A stretch of 64,000 nucleotides of DNA from Labrys okinawensis (GCF_002982075.1 NZ_PUEJ01000001.1:731706-795705); one strand, 5' to 3'. Numbered from the stretch's first letter, positions 17,724-26,588 are shown. Program-made: numbers and translations. The notes: generated by a model from the sequence alone, not told the origin.

Positions 17724-18605
17724 ATGAATTCTATCGGCCTGATATCGATGCAATATGCCCGGCCCTTTGCCGCCGAGCATTTTCCCCTTTTCGCCCGCAT
17801 GAAGGAACTCGGCTACGACTTCGTCGAGCTGCTGGTGCCCGAGCCCGGGGAAATGGACCTCACCGCGGCCCGCGCGGCCCTGGCCGATGCTGGCCTTGGG
17901 GTGGTGTTGGCAGCTCGCGTCAATTTGCAGCGCAACCTATCCTCGGAAGATGCAGCCAGCCATCGCGCCGGCATCGACTATCTGAAATATGCGGCGGACT
18001 GCGCGGCCGCGCTTGGCGCGACAGTGGTGGGCGGCCCTCTGACGGGCAATCCGCTCGTCTTTGCCGGCCGCGCGCCCCAGCCGGTGTCCGAGACCGAGCG
18101 CCTTTCCCGCAAGCAACGCTGCGTCGCCGGCCTGAAGGAGGCAGGCGACCATGCCGCAGGCCTTGGCGTCACTCTCGCCATCGAACCTCTGAACCGTTTC
18201 GAGAGCGACGTCCTGTGCACCACGCAGCAGGCGATGGAACTGCTCCAAGCCGTCGATCACCTCGCCGTGCGGCTGATGCTCGACACTTTCCACATGCATA
18301 TGGAGGAAGCCTCCATCTCCGAGGCTATCCGCCTGGCCGGCTCTCTTCTCGTGCATTTCCAGGCCAATGAGAACCATCGCGGCTTTCCGGGGACCGGTTC
18401 CACGGATTGGGTCGATGTCTGCCGTGCCCTTCATGACATCGACTATCGCGGGCCCATCTCGCTTGAGCCCTTCAGGCGCAATGACGATCGCTTCGGCGTG
18501 CCTTTCGCACAATGGCGGCCCCCGCATGAGGACGAGAGCGAGCGCCTCGCCGCCTCCGCCGCCTTCATCCGCTCCCACATCTCGCTGACGGAATTTCGCA
18601 GATGA
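17724..18605 (+). CDS. Sugar isomerase/epimerase, TIM barrel (D-tagatose 3-epimerase-like)
   Basis: The protein has 293 aa, one AP-endonuclease-2-type TIM barrel. Metal and catalytic positions of ketose 3-epimerases are recognisable: Glu in IEPLNRFES (about 155), Asp in LDTFHMHMEE (about 188), His in NENHRGFPGTG (about 214) and Glu in SLEPF (about 250). This places it nearer to D-tagatose/D-psicose 3-epimerases than to xylose isomerase. It likely rearranges the imported sugar before or after the dehydrogenase encoded next, with which it overlaps by 4 bases. The ribosome site is poor. Confidence 0.88.
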   Translation: MNSIGLISMQYARPFAAEHFPLFARMKELGYDFVELLVPEPGEMDLTAARAALADAGLGVVLAARVNLQRNLSSEDAASHRAGIDYLKYAADCAAALGATVVGGPLTGNPLVFAGRAPQPVSETERLSRKQRCVAGLKEAGDHAAGLGVTLAIEPLNRFESDVLCTTQQAMELLQAVDHLAVRLMLDTFHMHMEEASISEAIRLAGSLLVHFQANENHRGFPGTGSTDWVDVCRALHDIDYRGPISLEPFRRNDDRFGVPFAQWRPPHEDESERLAASAAFIRSHISLTEFRR

Positions 18606-19597
18606 CCTTGAATATCGGCTGGATCGGTTGTGGCGTGCATGCCACCCAGATGCTGCTGCCCCAGCTCATCCGCCACGACGTTAAAATCGCGGCCCTTTGC
18701 GATATCGACGGCAAACGCCTGGCCGATGCCGGCCGCCAGTTCGGCGTTTCGACGCTCCTCACTGATGCAAGCGCGTTGATCCGCACGCCCGGCATCGATG
18801 CCGTCGGCATGGCCGTCGGCCCCGACCAGCATCTGGCCTTCGGCAAGGCGGCGCTGGAGCATGGCCTGCCGGTCTTCATGGAGAAACCTCCTTCGGGGTC
18901 GGCCGAGGGCGCCCGCCTGTTGCGGCAGGCATCCGAGAAGGCCGGCAAGCCGTTGCTCCTCGGCTTCATGAAACGCTATTCGGTGGGCAACAAGATCGCC
19001 CACAACATCCTGAAATCCGGCCGTTTCGGCCCGGTGCTCGGGCTTACCGGCTACTATATGACGGCGCCCGGCTATTTCGCCGGCAATGTCGATTACACCG
19101 GATTTTTCCTGCACCATTGCGTGCATTACATGGATCTCGTCTCCCATCTCGTCTCACCCGTCACCGCCCTGACGGCGCGCAAGGTGGAGAAGACACCGGG
19201 CCGCGTGCTCTTCCACATCGCCCTGGACTTCGATTGCGGCGCCATCGGCACCATAGCGATGGGTACGATTCAATCCCGGGGCACGCCGGTCGAACGGATC
19301 GAATTGATGGGCGATCATCAACGCCTGGAGATCGAAGACGTGGTGGAGGTGCGCTGGCATCGCGATCCGCCCTTCAAGACGGCGGATGCGCAGGCGACCC
19401 TCATCGACGATCAGGACAGCCTGACCTGGAAACCCAATTTCACGGCCGCCGCCAATGAGGATTTCAAGGGCTACCACGCTCTCCTCGCCGACGTCGTTCC
19501 CGCCCTCAAGGGGGAACACACGCCCGCCCCGACCATTCAGGACGGCGTGGTAGCCATGGAAAGGCTCGAGGCTCTGAGGAAGGCTCTGAGCCTGTGA
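18602..19597 (+). CDS. Gfo/Idh/MocA-family sugar dehydrogenase
   Basis: The protein has 331 aa. The N-terminal Rossmann domain (residues 4-120) starts IGWIGCGVHATQMLLPQL and contains the EKPPSG motif (about 97) with the cofactor-contacting Lys. The C-terminal alpha/beta domain carries HHCVHYMDLVSHL, with the His used in catalysis in this family. It uses NAD(P) to oxidise a hydroxyl of a sugar or inositol. As the last gene of the operon it probably acts with the epimerase on the imported sugar. Overlap with the epimerase indicates coupled translation. Confidence 0.9.
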   Translation: MTLNIGWIGCGVHATQMLLPQLIRHDVKIAALCDIDGKRLADAGRQFGVSTLLTDASALIRTPGIDAVGMAVGPDQHLAFGKAALEHGLPVFMEKPPSGSAEGARLLRQASEKAGKPLLLGFMKRYSVGNKIAHNILKSGRFGPVLGLTGYYMTAPGYFAGNVDYTGFFLHHCVHYMDLVSHLVSPVTALTARKVEKTPGRVLFHIALDFDCGAIGTIAMGTIQSRGTPVERIELMGDHQRLEIEDVVEVRWHRDPPFKTADAQATLIDDQDSLTWKPNFTAAANEDFKGYHALLADVVPALKGEHTPAPTIQDGVVAMERLEALRKALSL

Positions 19598-19720
19598 CAC
19601 CGGATCACATCGAGACCTCCTGGCATCGCAGGCATCCTTGCCTGCTCTTCCGGTCCTCTCGCAGAGGGCAGGCAAGGACGCCCATCGGCGCTAAACATGG
19701 GGTTGGAAGCGCGGGTTCTT

Positions 19721-19891
19721 TACCCTCCCCTCGATGGGGAGGGTCGGCCGGAAGGGCCGGGGCGGGGTGAAGCTACGCAGGTCTCGACGACGAAAGCCGT
19801 AGATTCTTGCGGAGAAGTCACCCCTCCCCGACGCTCCGCGTCGACCCCAGGCCATTCAAGAGGTATGGCCGACCCCATCGAGGGGAGGGTA
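19721..19891. repeat. 171-bp inverted-repeat element between convergent operons
   Basis: The ends are a perfect 19-bp inverted repeat, TACCCTCCCCTCGATGGGG (19721-19739) and its complement (19873-19891). Nested weaker complementarity follows inside (GGCGGGGTGA against TCACCCCTCCCC). The gap 19598-19961 between two convergent operons holds no gene, only this element. Such C-rich palindromes with CGACGCTCCGCGTCG cores are scattered intergenic repeats in rhizobial genomes. It could also end transcription from both sides. Confidence 0.75.
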
Positions 19892-19961
19892 TGGTCGCAC
19901 TAAGATCGCCACGGCGCTGGTGCAGGTGCCGCGCCGGGCGACCTGCCGCGCCATGAACGGA

Positions 19962-21932
19962 TTAAGGTTCGTCGCGCAGCCACACCCGCATCTCACCCGG
20001 CTGCCGGTTGTCCCAGGCGAAATAGGGGACGGCCCGCACCATGGTCTGCTCTCTGACGGGACGCGCGCTTCGGTAGAGAGTATCGCCCCAATCCGAGCTC
20101 CGATCGGCAACCGCCTGGCCCGATAAAGTCACCACCCCACCCAGCAGATCGGGCGCCTCGACGGCCTCGATCGACGTTGCCGACGGCAAGACAAGGCTGT
20201 GGAGCGGCTCGGGATTGTCGACTTCCTCGACGCAATAGACGATCGGCCCGCGGGCGAGCGCGACGCGTCCGGCATCCTGGCGAACCCTGGGATTGGCGTA
20301 GATACGCCGGGCCGGCATGTCGAGGTCGAGGCGGATCACGTCGGTGCCCTCCCATTCGCGATCGAGGGTGACGTATCCATCGGCCAGGACATCCTCGACA
20401 TCGACACCTTCGCCATTGATTGTCAACTGCGCCCGTGGACACCAGCCGGGAATGCGCAGATGCAGTTTGAAGCGCAGCGGCCGGTCCATGTCGAACTTGA
20501 TCGAGACGGCGCCATCCCAGGGATAGCGGCTGGCCTGAGTCAAAACGACCTCACGCCCTTCCACCTCGAACCGGATGGAGCTGTCCCCGTAGAGATGGAC
20601 GGCGACGGCACGCTCGCCCAGGCCATAGATATAGGTGCCGATCGAAGCGACCATGCGTCCGATATTGGGCGGGCAGCAAGGACACCGATGCCACTTCCAG
20701 CGATTGTGCCGTCCCCGGCTTTCGAGCGGGTTTTCGTAGAAGAAGCGGGAGCCGTCCAGCGACAGGCCCGAGATCGAGCCGTTGTAGAGCGCCTGCTCCA
20801 TCACATCGGCATAGCGTCGGTTGGGGCCCACGCCCAACATCCTGCTTGCCCAGAACACCAGGGCAACCGAGGCACATGTCTCGGCATAGGCCGTTTCGTT
20901 GGGCAGGTCGTAATCGGAGGTAAACCCTTCATTGGCCGCCGACGGGCCGAGCCCGCCGGTAACATAAAGGTTCTTGCTCGTCAGGTCGTTCCAGAGGCGC
21001 TCCAGCGCGGTGCGGAGGCTGTCGTCAGCGAATTCCGCGGCGATATCGGCCATGCCGGCATAAAGATACATCGCCCTGACGGCGTGGCCGACGACCTTGT
21101 TCTGCTCCCGCACGGGCTTGTGGGACTGGTTATATTCATACGTCTTGAAATGGTAATCCTTCGGATCGGCGCCACGCGCCCTTGCTTCTTCATCGAAGTA
21201 GTGCGGCTGCTGGCCGCGCTGGTCGACGAAATAGCGCGCGAGCTCCAGATATTTGCGCTGCCCCGTCACCCGCCCGAGCTTGACCAAAGCAAGCTCGATC
21301 TCCTCATGCCCGCAATAGCCTTTCCGCTTGCCCGGCTCGGCCCCGAACATCTCGCCGATGTGATCGGCAAACCGGCACATGATATCGAGAAGCTTGCGCT
21401 TGCCGGTGGCCTGGAAATAGGCGACCGCCCCCTCGATGAGATGGCCGGCGCAGTAGAGTTCATGGCAATCGCGCAAATTCGTCCAGCGCAATCCCGGCTG
21501 GATGCGCTGATACCAACTCGACAGATAGCCATCCTCCTGCTGAAGCTTGCCGAACAGGTCGATGACTGCGTCGATCTTCCGCTCCAATTCGTCGTTCCGG
21601 CGGCGGTAGAGCGAGTAGGCGGCGGTCTCGATCGTCTTGCCCCAGTCGGAATCCCAGAACATCTGGGTCGTCACCGTGGCGCCGGTGAACTCGTTGCCGG
21701 TCGGCGACATCGAATGGAAGGGAATGACGACGCCCGGCGACGGAATGTCGGGATCGATCTGCTCGAGCATGCGGGCCTCGACGCAGCGATCGTAGAGGAT
21801 ATCGGCCGTGCGCGAGGCAACGGCATCGACGCGGGCGCCCCAGAACCCAGCGACCTCGACTTGTGCCACCGAGGGTGGGCGAAAGGTGGTGTTGGCAGGC
21901 ATGGTGCCGGGCGTGGCATTGAAAACAGACAT
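19962..21932 (-). CDS. GH127 beta-L-arabinofuranosidase (DUF1680 family)
   Basis: The protein has 656 aa and no signal peptide, so it works in the cytoplasm. The zinc and nucleophile residues known from Bifidobacterium HypBA1 are recognisable: YAETC (Glu and Cys at about 350) and CPCCPPN (paired Cys at about 417). The (alpha/alpha)6 barrel includes SSWYQRIQPG and HEEIELALVKL. The enzyme removes terminal beta-L-arabinofuranose from hydroxyproline-linked arabino-oligosaccharides of plant extensins. As last gene of the lacI-importer operon it would act on imported glycosides. Other GH127 specificities remain possible. Confidence 0.9.
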   Translation of the reverse strand: MSVFNATPGTMPANTTFRPPSVAQVEVAGFWGARVDAVASRTADILYDRCVEARMLEQIDPDIPSPGVVIPFHSMSPTGNEFTGATVTTQMFWDSDWGKTIETAAYSLYRRRNDELERKIDAVIDLFGKLQQEDGYLSSWYQRIQPGLRWTNLRDCHELYCAGHLIEGAVAYFQATGKRKLLDIMCRFADHIGEMFGAEPGKRKGYCGHEEIELALVKLGRVTGQRKYLELARYFVDQRGQQPHYFDEEARARGADPKDYHFKTYEYNQSHKPVREQNKVVGHAVRAMYLYAGMADIAAEFADDSLRTALERLWNDLTSKNLYVTGGLGPSAANEGFTSDYDLPNETAYAETCASVALVFWASRMLGVGPNRRYADVMEQALYNGSISGLSLDGSRFFYENPLESRGRHNRWKWHRCPCCPPNIGRMVASIGTYIYGLGERAVAVHLYGDSSIRFEVEGREVVLTQASRYPWDGAVSIKFDMDRPLRFKLHLRIPGWCPRAQLTINGEGVDVEDVLADGYVTLDREWEGTDVIRLDLDMPARRIYANPRVRQDAGRVALARGPIVYCVEEVDNPEPLHSLVLPSATSIEAVEAPDLLGGVVTLSGQAVADRSSDWGDTLYRSARPVREQTMVRAVPYFAWDNRQPGEMRVWLRDEP

Positions 21933-21956
21933 GAAAGGATCTCCAGGTAATATAGG

Positions 21957-22820
21957 CTACTTCACCGCGCCGGCCGTGAGCCCGCGAATGTAGTAGCGCT
22001 GCAAGAGCAGGAAGAGGACGAGGCAGGGGATCATCATCACAGTGACGCCGGCCTGCACCGCGCCCCAATCGATGGCGCCGAAGCGGCCCGACTGCAGGGC
22101 CGTCATCATGACCGGCAGAGTGAACTTGCTCTGGTCCGTCATCAGCACCAAGGCGGCGAGGAATTCGTTCCAGGCACCGAGAAAGGCAAAGAGCGCGATC
22201 GTCACGATCCCGGGCCAGACCAGGGGCAGCATCACGCGGATCAGCAGGCTGACATCATTGGCCCCATCCATGCGGGCGGCCTCCTCGATCTCCCGTGGCA
22301 CGGCATCGAAGGCATTGCGCATCATGAAGATGGAGAACGGTAGCTGCAGCGTCACATAGACGCCGACCAGGCCGGTCAGCGTGTTGTGCAGTCCCAGCTT
22401 CGTAAGGATCAGGAAAATCGGCGTCAGGATCGACTGGAACGGGATCATGATGGTCGACAGGATCATCATGAATAGCAGGTTCTTGAACGGAAACCGAAAG
22501 CGGGAAAACCCGTATCCGGCCAGCACGCTGATCAATACCGACAGCAACACCGTCATGCCGGTGACATAGATGCTGTTGAGTGCCGGCTGGGCCAGGCCAT
22601 TGCCGAAGCCGTTCAACGCCGAATAGTTCTCCAGCGACAGGCCGGTGCTCGGCCAGGGCGGCAAGGGAGGCTGGCGAGCCTCCATCGGCGATTTGAGGCT
22701 GGACAGGACCGTCCAGACGATCGGCGCGGCGAACACGGCCGCAATGAACACGCCGATCGCATGGTTCCCCGCAAAAGAGATCAGGGACCGTCTTTCCGTG
22801 GCGGCGACGAGCGTCTTCAT
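21957..22820 (-). CDS. Sugar ABC transporter permease (MalG/UgpE type)
   Basis: The product has 287 aa from MKTLVAATERR, overlapping the end of the partner permease by 4 bases. The longer open frame upstream in this phase is a shadow of the partner. Six membrane segments (first NHAIGVFIAAVFAAPIVWTV) and an EAA loop IEEAARMDGANDVSLLIRVMLPLVWPGI are visible. CUT1 class. It forms the channel for the presumed arabinoside importer. The GH127 gene starts 24 bases downstream of the stop. Confidence 0.92.
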   Translation of the reverse strand: MKTLVAATERRSLISFAGNHAIGVFIAAVFAAPIVWTVLSSLKSPMEARQPPLPPWPSTGLSLENYSALNGFGNGLAQPALNSIYVTGMTVLLSVLISVLAGYGFSRFRFPFKNLLFMMILSTIMIPFQSILTPIFLILTKLGLHNTLTGLVGVYVTLQLPFSIFMMRNAFDAVPREIEEAARMDGANDVSLLIRVMLPLVWPGIVTIALFAFLGAWNEFLAALVLMTDQSKFTLPVMMTALQSGRFGAIDWGAVQAGVTVMMIPCLVLFLLLQRYYIRGLTAGAVK

Positions 22821-23737
22821 TCCACGCCCTCCGGCTGACGCAGGACGCGCAGCTGGATCAGACTCAAGACGATCAGGACGACCAGCAGCACCATCGACAG
22901 GGCGGCGCCATAGCCAAGCTTGAAGGAAACGAAGGACTGGTTGAAGATCCAGTAGACGGCGGTAAGGGTCTGGTTGTTCGGACCGCCACGCAGGATGATG
23001 TAGAACTGGTCGAAGGCCAGCACCGATCCTGATACCGACAGGATAAGAGCGAGCGCGAGCGTACGCCGCATCAGGGGCAGCGTGATCAGGCGAAAGCGGG
23101 CCAGGGCCCCCGCCCCGTCGATCTTGGCCGCCTCGTGCAGTTCGCCCGGGATGGACTGCAGGCCGGTCATCAGGATGACCATGGTGAAGCCGGCGACCTT
23201 CCACACCACCATGGCGATGATCGACCAGAACGCCGGCTGGAAACCGGCCAGGAGATTGATTTTCCTTTGGGTGAGGCCAAGCTCGAACAGAGCCGGGCTG
23301 AAGAGGCCGGAGTCGACGTTGAGCAGCCAGGACCACAGCAGGCTGGCGGAGGCGAAACCGACGACGACCGGCATGAAGAAGAAGGTGCGGTAGACGCCGA
23401 CGCCCGGCCGCGGCCTTTCGATGAACAGGGCCAGCGGAAAGGCGACGGCGAAGATGGCCACCGTCACGATCACCGTGTAATGGGCGGTAAAGCCGAGCGC
23501 CGACCAGAAGCGCGTGTCACGGGCGATGGCCAGGTAGTTGGCGATGCCGATGAAACGCGGTACCCCCATCAACGGCCAGTTGTGCAACGACATCCAGGCC
23601 GTCATGCAGAGCGGCATGATGAAGAACACGCCCACAAAGGCAATCGCCGGCGCAATATAGACCAGCCCCATGAGATTGCCGGAGCTGCGGCGGCGCATTC
23701 GCGTCCGCGCGCGCGGCAAGGCTGCCGAGACACTCAT
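22817..23737 (-). CDS. Sugar ABC transporter permease (MalF/UgpA type)
   Basis: The product has 306 aa from MSVSAALPRARTR with AGGAGAGGACG immediately upstream. An in-frame ATG nine codons earlier has no ribosome site. Six helices (first GLVYIAPAIAFVGVFFIMPL) and EAA loop LHEAAKIDGAGALARFRLITLPLMRRTL are present. It pairs with the next gene. No ATPase is encoded in this operon, so a shared UgpC-like ATPase such as the one at 11695-12765 must serve it (inference). Confidence 0.91.
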   Translation of the reverse strand: MSVSAALPRARTRMRRRSSGNLMGLVYIAPAIAFVGVFFIMPLCMTAWMSLHNWPLMGVPRFIGIANYLAIARDTRFWSALGFTAHYTVIVTVAIFAVAFPLALFIERPRPGVGVYRTFFFMPVVVGFASASLLWSWLLNVDSGLFSPALFELGLTQRKINLLAGFQPAFWSIIAMVVWKVAGFTMVILMTGLQSIPGELHEAAKIDGAGALARFRLITLPLMRRTLALALILSVSGSVLAFDQFYIILRGGPNNQTLTAVYWIFNQSFVSFKLGYGAALSMVLLVVLIVLSLIQLRVLRQPEGVE

Positions 23738-23777
23738 CGTCCTCTCCTGTCGATGCGAGGCCATCGAGCCGCCTCTG

Positions 23778-23878
23778 GAGCAGAGTACGATTCTCTTGAA
23801 TCGTATTTTCTCTCTAACTCTTTGTTTTGACGCATTTTCTTAACCGAAAAGCCGATCGGCTTATCTGGAAAACACTTT
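23778..23878 (+). repeat. Dispersed repeat, copy 1 (between binding-protein and permease genes)
   Basis: The element starts GAGCAGAGTACGATTC and contains a TACGATTC-TCTT-GAATCGTA hairpin, the core TTGTTTTGACGCATTTTC, and a GCCGATCGGC palindrome. It matches copies at 37851-37950 and, inverted, 38343-38414 in order of blocks and in the core. It lies in the transcribed gap of the lacI-importer operon, where a stem-loop often follows the binding-protein gene. Confidence 0.75.
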
Positions 23879-23904
23879 CGCGAGGCGGCGGCAATTGCCG
23901 GGCG

Positions 23905-25149
23905 CTATTGCGGGGCGGTATCGATAATGGACTGCATGGTCTTCTGGGCGGTGGCGATGGCCGCTTCGACATCTTCGCCGTAAAGGGCCTCCCCGATCAT
24001 CTGGTTCCACGGGCCATTGGCCGAGTTGATGATGTCGTTGAAAACCGTGCTGTAGGGCGTGCGGCCCTTGGCCATGGCCTCGGCGGCGATCTGGTAGCGC
24101 GGATCGAGATCCTTGAGGGCTTGCTTGGCAATATCGCCACGCACCGGCAGGCTGCCATATTTGGCCAGCAGGGTCTGCCCTTCGATGGAATAGGCAAATT
24201 CGAGGAACTGCTTCACCACCGCGAGCTTGGCGGTTCCCTTGGTGACGACGAAATTGTCCCCGCCCGCGAAGGACGACCAGCCGCCATCCTTGCCGGGCAG
24301 GAAGGTGACGCCATAGTCGATGTCGGGATATTGCGTGTTCAAGGCCCCGATAGCGAAGGCGCCGGAGGGGCTGATACCGATATTGCCGGCGGCGAAGGCC
24401 GCGAAGAAATTGGCGCCGGTGTCGCTTTGGGCGCCGGCCGGAACCAGGTCCTTCTTGATCATGGAGCGATAGAAATCGATGGCGGCGCGCAGTTGCGGGC
24501 TCTCCAGCGTGGCCTTGGTGCCGTCCTCGGAGAGAATGTCGCCGCCGGAGGCCCATACCAGCGGGGTCAGGGTGAAAATGTTGCAGCCCGGGCAGTTGCC
24601 GGAAAAGTAATAGCCCTTGATGTTGCCGCCGAGGGCATTGATCTTCTCGGCGTCCGCCTCGATTTCAGCCCAGTTGGCAGGGCCTTTTTCGGGATCCAGC
24701 CCCGCCTTCTTGAACAGCTTCTTGTTCCAGATCAGTACCGAACTGTCGGCGGAGAACGGCAGACCATAGATCCGGTCGTGATAGGTGCCCGTCTTCACAT
24801 GGGCCGGCGACAGGGCAGAGAAATAGGGCAGCGACTTGGCCCAATCGGTGATGTCTTCCAATTGGCCCGAAGCGGCAAAGGCCGGCGTATAGATCAAGTC
24901 GAGCGACAGGGCATCCGGTGCCGTACCGCCTGCCGCGGCAGCACCATATTTGGTGATGATCTCCGCATTGGGAATGATGTCGAGCTTGATCTGATTGTCA
25001 TGGCTCTTGTTGAACGCGTCGACCACTTTCGGCATGAAGTTCGAAGCGTCGGCGCGGACCCAGATGGTCGCCGTCTCAGCGCTCCATGCCGGCAGCGCGA
25101 TCACCGCTGTGGCGAGCCAGGTCGCCAGGCCTATCATCAACTTTCTCAT
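23905..25149 (-). CDS. Sugar ABC transporter substrate-binding protein (family 1)
   Basis: The protein has 414 aa with a signal peptide (MRKLMIGLATWLATAVIALP...WSA) and family-1 binding-protein features such as YGLPFSADSSVLIWNKKLF and GNIGISPSGAFAIG. The mature part has a CPGC pair (about residues 183-186) that may form a disulfide. It is periplasmic and captures the glycoside for the two following permeases. It starts only 27 bases after the lacI-type gene, so both are one transcript. Confidence 0.92.
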   Translation of the reverse strand: MRKLMIGLATWLATAVIALPAWSAETATIWVRADASNFMPKVVDAFNKSHDNQIKLDIIPNAEIITKYGAAAAGGTAPDALSLDLIYTPAFAASGQLEDITDWAKSLPYFSALSPAHVKTGTYHDRIYGLPFSADSSVLIWNKKLFKKAGLDPEKGPANWAEIEADAEKINALGGNIKGYYFSGNCPGCNIFTLTPLVWASGGDILSEDGTKATLESPQLRAAIDFYRSMIKKDLVPAGAQSDTGANFFAAFAAGNIGISPSGAFAIGALNTQYPDIDYGVTFLPGKDGGWSSFAGGDNFVVTKGTAKLAVVKQFLEFAYSIEGQTLLAKYGSLPVRGDIAKQALKDLDPRYQIAAEAMAKGRTPYSTVFNDIINSANGPWNQMIGEALYGEDVEAAIATAQKTMQSIIDTAPQ

Positions 25150-25176
25150 TGTTTCCTCCCCTTTGGTATCACCGAC

Positions 25177-26238
25177 CTAGCCACCCCTTGTTGACGGGGT
25201 CTCACCGTCGTGGCGCGGACTGCCGCAGGACTCCCGCACCACAAGCCGACAAGGCAATTTCCTGACGCCCGGCTCCACCGGGCGACCGTCGACCTGAGCC
25301 AGCAGCGCCAGCCCGGCCTGCCGCCCGAGCGCGGCCAGGTTCATGTCGATGGACGTCAGCGGCGGCCGGCTCTGGGAGGCGATGATCTCCCAATTGTCGA
25401 AACCGATGACCCCCACATCTTCCGGCACGCTGAGGCCGCGCTCGCGCAGCGCGTCGATCACCCCTCGCGCAATCATGTCGTTGCCGCAGAAGATCGCATC
25501 GGGTTTGGCTCCCCGTCCCGCAAAGAGCCGCCCCACCGCTTCGTGCCCCCATGCCTCGGACCAAGCTCCCATCAGGGGAGGAAAGGGCGACAATCCAGCC
25601 TGAGCCTGCACATCGTGGCAGGCCTTGGCGCGAAGATTCACGACGGAGAAGCTTGCCGGGCCAGTAATATGAGCAATCCGGCGCCTGCCGAGGCCCAGGA
25701 AGTGTTCGGTCGCAAGGCGGGCCCCGGCTTCGTCGTCGGAGACGAACGCCGCCGCGCCCGGATCGGGTTCGGTAAAGGCGTAGACGGCCGGTATGCCGAG
25801 ATTCGAGAGGTCGACCGGAAGCCGGCGGTCGATCCGCTTGCCCGTGGCGATAATGCCGTCGACCCGCTTGTCGAGCATGGCATTGACGTGGAGCTGCGCC
25901 AGGCGCGGATCGTCCTCGACATTGCACAGGAAGACGGAGACGCCCTTGTCGACCAGGGCGTCGGTAATCCCCGCCATCAACGGGAGCGAAAAGCGGCCAT
26001 AGGTATCGTTGGTCAGCAGCCCCACCGTAAAGCTGCGGCGGCGGAGCAGGCTCTGCGCCAGGGCATTGGGTCGAAATCCCAACCGTGCGGCAACCTCGCG
26101 CACCCGCTTGCGGGTTTCGGCCGTCATCCGTCCCTGACCATTGAGTGCTTTGGAAGCCGTGGCGAGGCTGACGCCGGCGGCAGCCGCGACGTCCCGCAGC
26201 GTGACGGGTTCGGACGCCCCCTCGCCTCCCTTCGACAT
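25177..26238 (-). CDS. LacI-family repressor of the GH127/importer operon
   Basis: The product has 353 aa from MSKGGEGASEPVT, with GAGGAGCTGTG in front. The HTH and hinge are at residues 9-65: VTLRDVAAAAGVSLATASKALNG, then AARLGFRPNALAQSLLRR. The periplasmic-binding-like effector domain follows (VGVIGFDNWEIIASQSRPPLTSIDM). It is the first gene of its own operon, and two matching palindromes upstream (26254-26269, 26316-26331) are the likely operators, which suggests autorepression relieved by an imported sugar. Confidence 0.92.
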   Translation of the reverse strand: MSKGGEGASEPVTLRDVAAAAGVSLATASKALNGQGRMTAETRKRVREVAARLGFRPNALAQSLLRRRSFTVGLLTNDTYGRFSLPLMAGITDALVDKGVSVFLCNVEDDPRLAQLHVNAMLDKRVDGIIATGKRIDRRLPVDLSNLGIPAVYAFTEPDPGAAAFVSDDEAGARLATEHFLGLGRRRIAHITGPASFSVVNLRAKACHDVQAQAGLSPFPPLMGAWSEAWGHEAVGRLFAGRGAKPDAIFCGNDMIARGVIDALRERGLSVPEDVGVIGFDNWEIIASQSRPPLTSIDMNLAALGRQAGLALLAQVDGRPVEPGVRKLPCRLVVRESCGSPRHDGETPSTRGG

Positions 26239-26253
26239 CACAGCTCCTCACCT

Positions 26254-26269
26254 GAGAAAAGGTTTTCTC
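26254..26269 (-). promoter_or_regulatory. LacI operator 1 over the promoter -10 region
   Basis: GAGAAAAGGTTTTCTC is an inverted repeat around GG. On the minus strand a TTGACG at 26286-26291 would put the -10 hexamer at about 26263-26268, inside this site, so binding should block RNA polymerase. The same 14-base core occurs in operator 2. Confidence 0.75.
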
Positions 26270-26315
26270 TTTCCCAAAAAAGCGACGTCAAGCGTAAAAA
26301 GCGCGGCTTTATGGT

Positions 26316-26331
26316 GGGAAAAGGTTTTCTC
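26316..26331 (-). promoter_or_regulatory. LacI operator 2, upstream auxiliary site
   Basis: GGGAAAAGGTTTTCTC repeats the core of operator 1 exactly apart from one base. The distance of 62 bases between the two equals nearly six helical turns, so both sites face the same side of the DNA, allowing joint binding or looping. Confidence 0.72.
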
Positions 26332-26559
26332 ACTTTTATAGCAGATCGAGGCCTCGGACAAGGCCTATTCATCGGACGATCGAAATCGGCCCCCCGGCGA
26401 GATTGCCCTTCGACGATAGGCCGCTCGCGCACAATGAGTGGAGAACCTACGCCCAGCCATCCTGCATTTGGGAGGCTCAGTAGCGGTTTACGGCCAATCT
26501 CTGCTCCAGGCCTCGATCATCCCACGTCCCCTCTTACGCACGTCGAGCGTTCGCGGCGC

Positions 26560-26588
26560 TTGACAAAGTGTGGTTCTGGCCTCAGAAT
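26560..26588 (+). promoter_or_regulatory. Promoter of the split-transketolase operon
   Basis: A perfect TTGACA (26560-26565) and CAGAAT (26583-26588) are 17 nt apart. Transcription would begin near 26595, just before the palindrome at 26603-26622 and the ribosome site at 26628. From here to the GH127 repressor start (about 300 bases) there is no gene. Confidence 0.6.

Noticed and set aside
22821..23336. Open frame continuing upstream of the second MalG-type permease
   Set aside because: Shadow of the partner permease gene. A normal permease starts at 22820.
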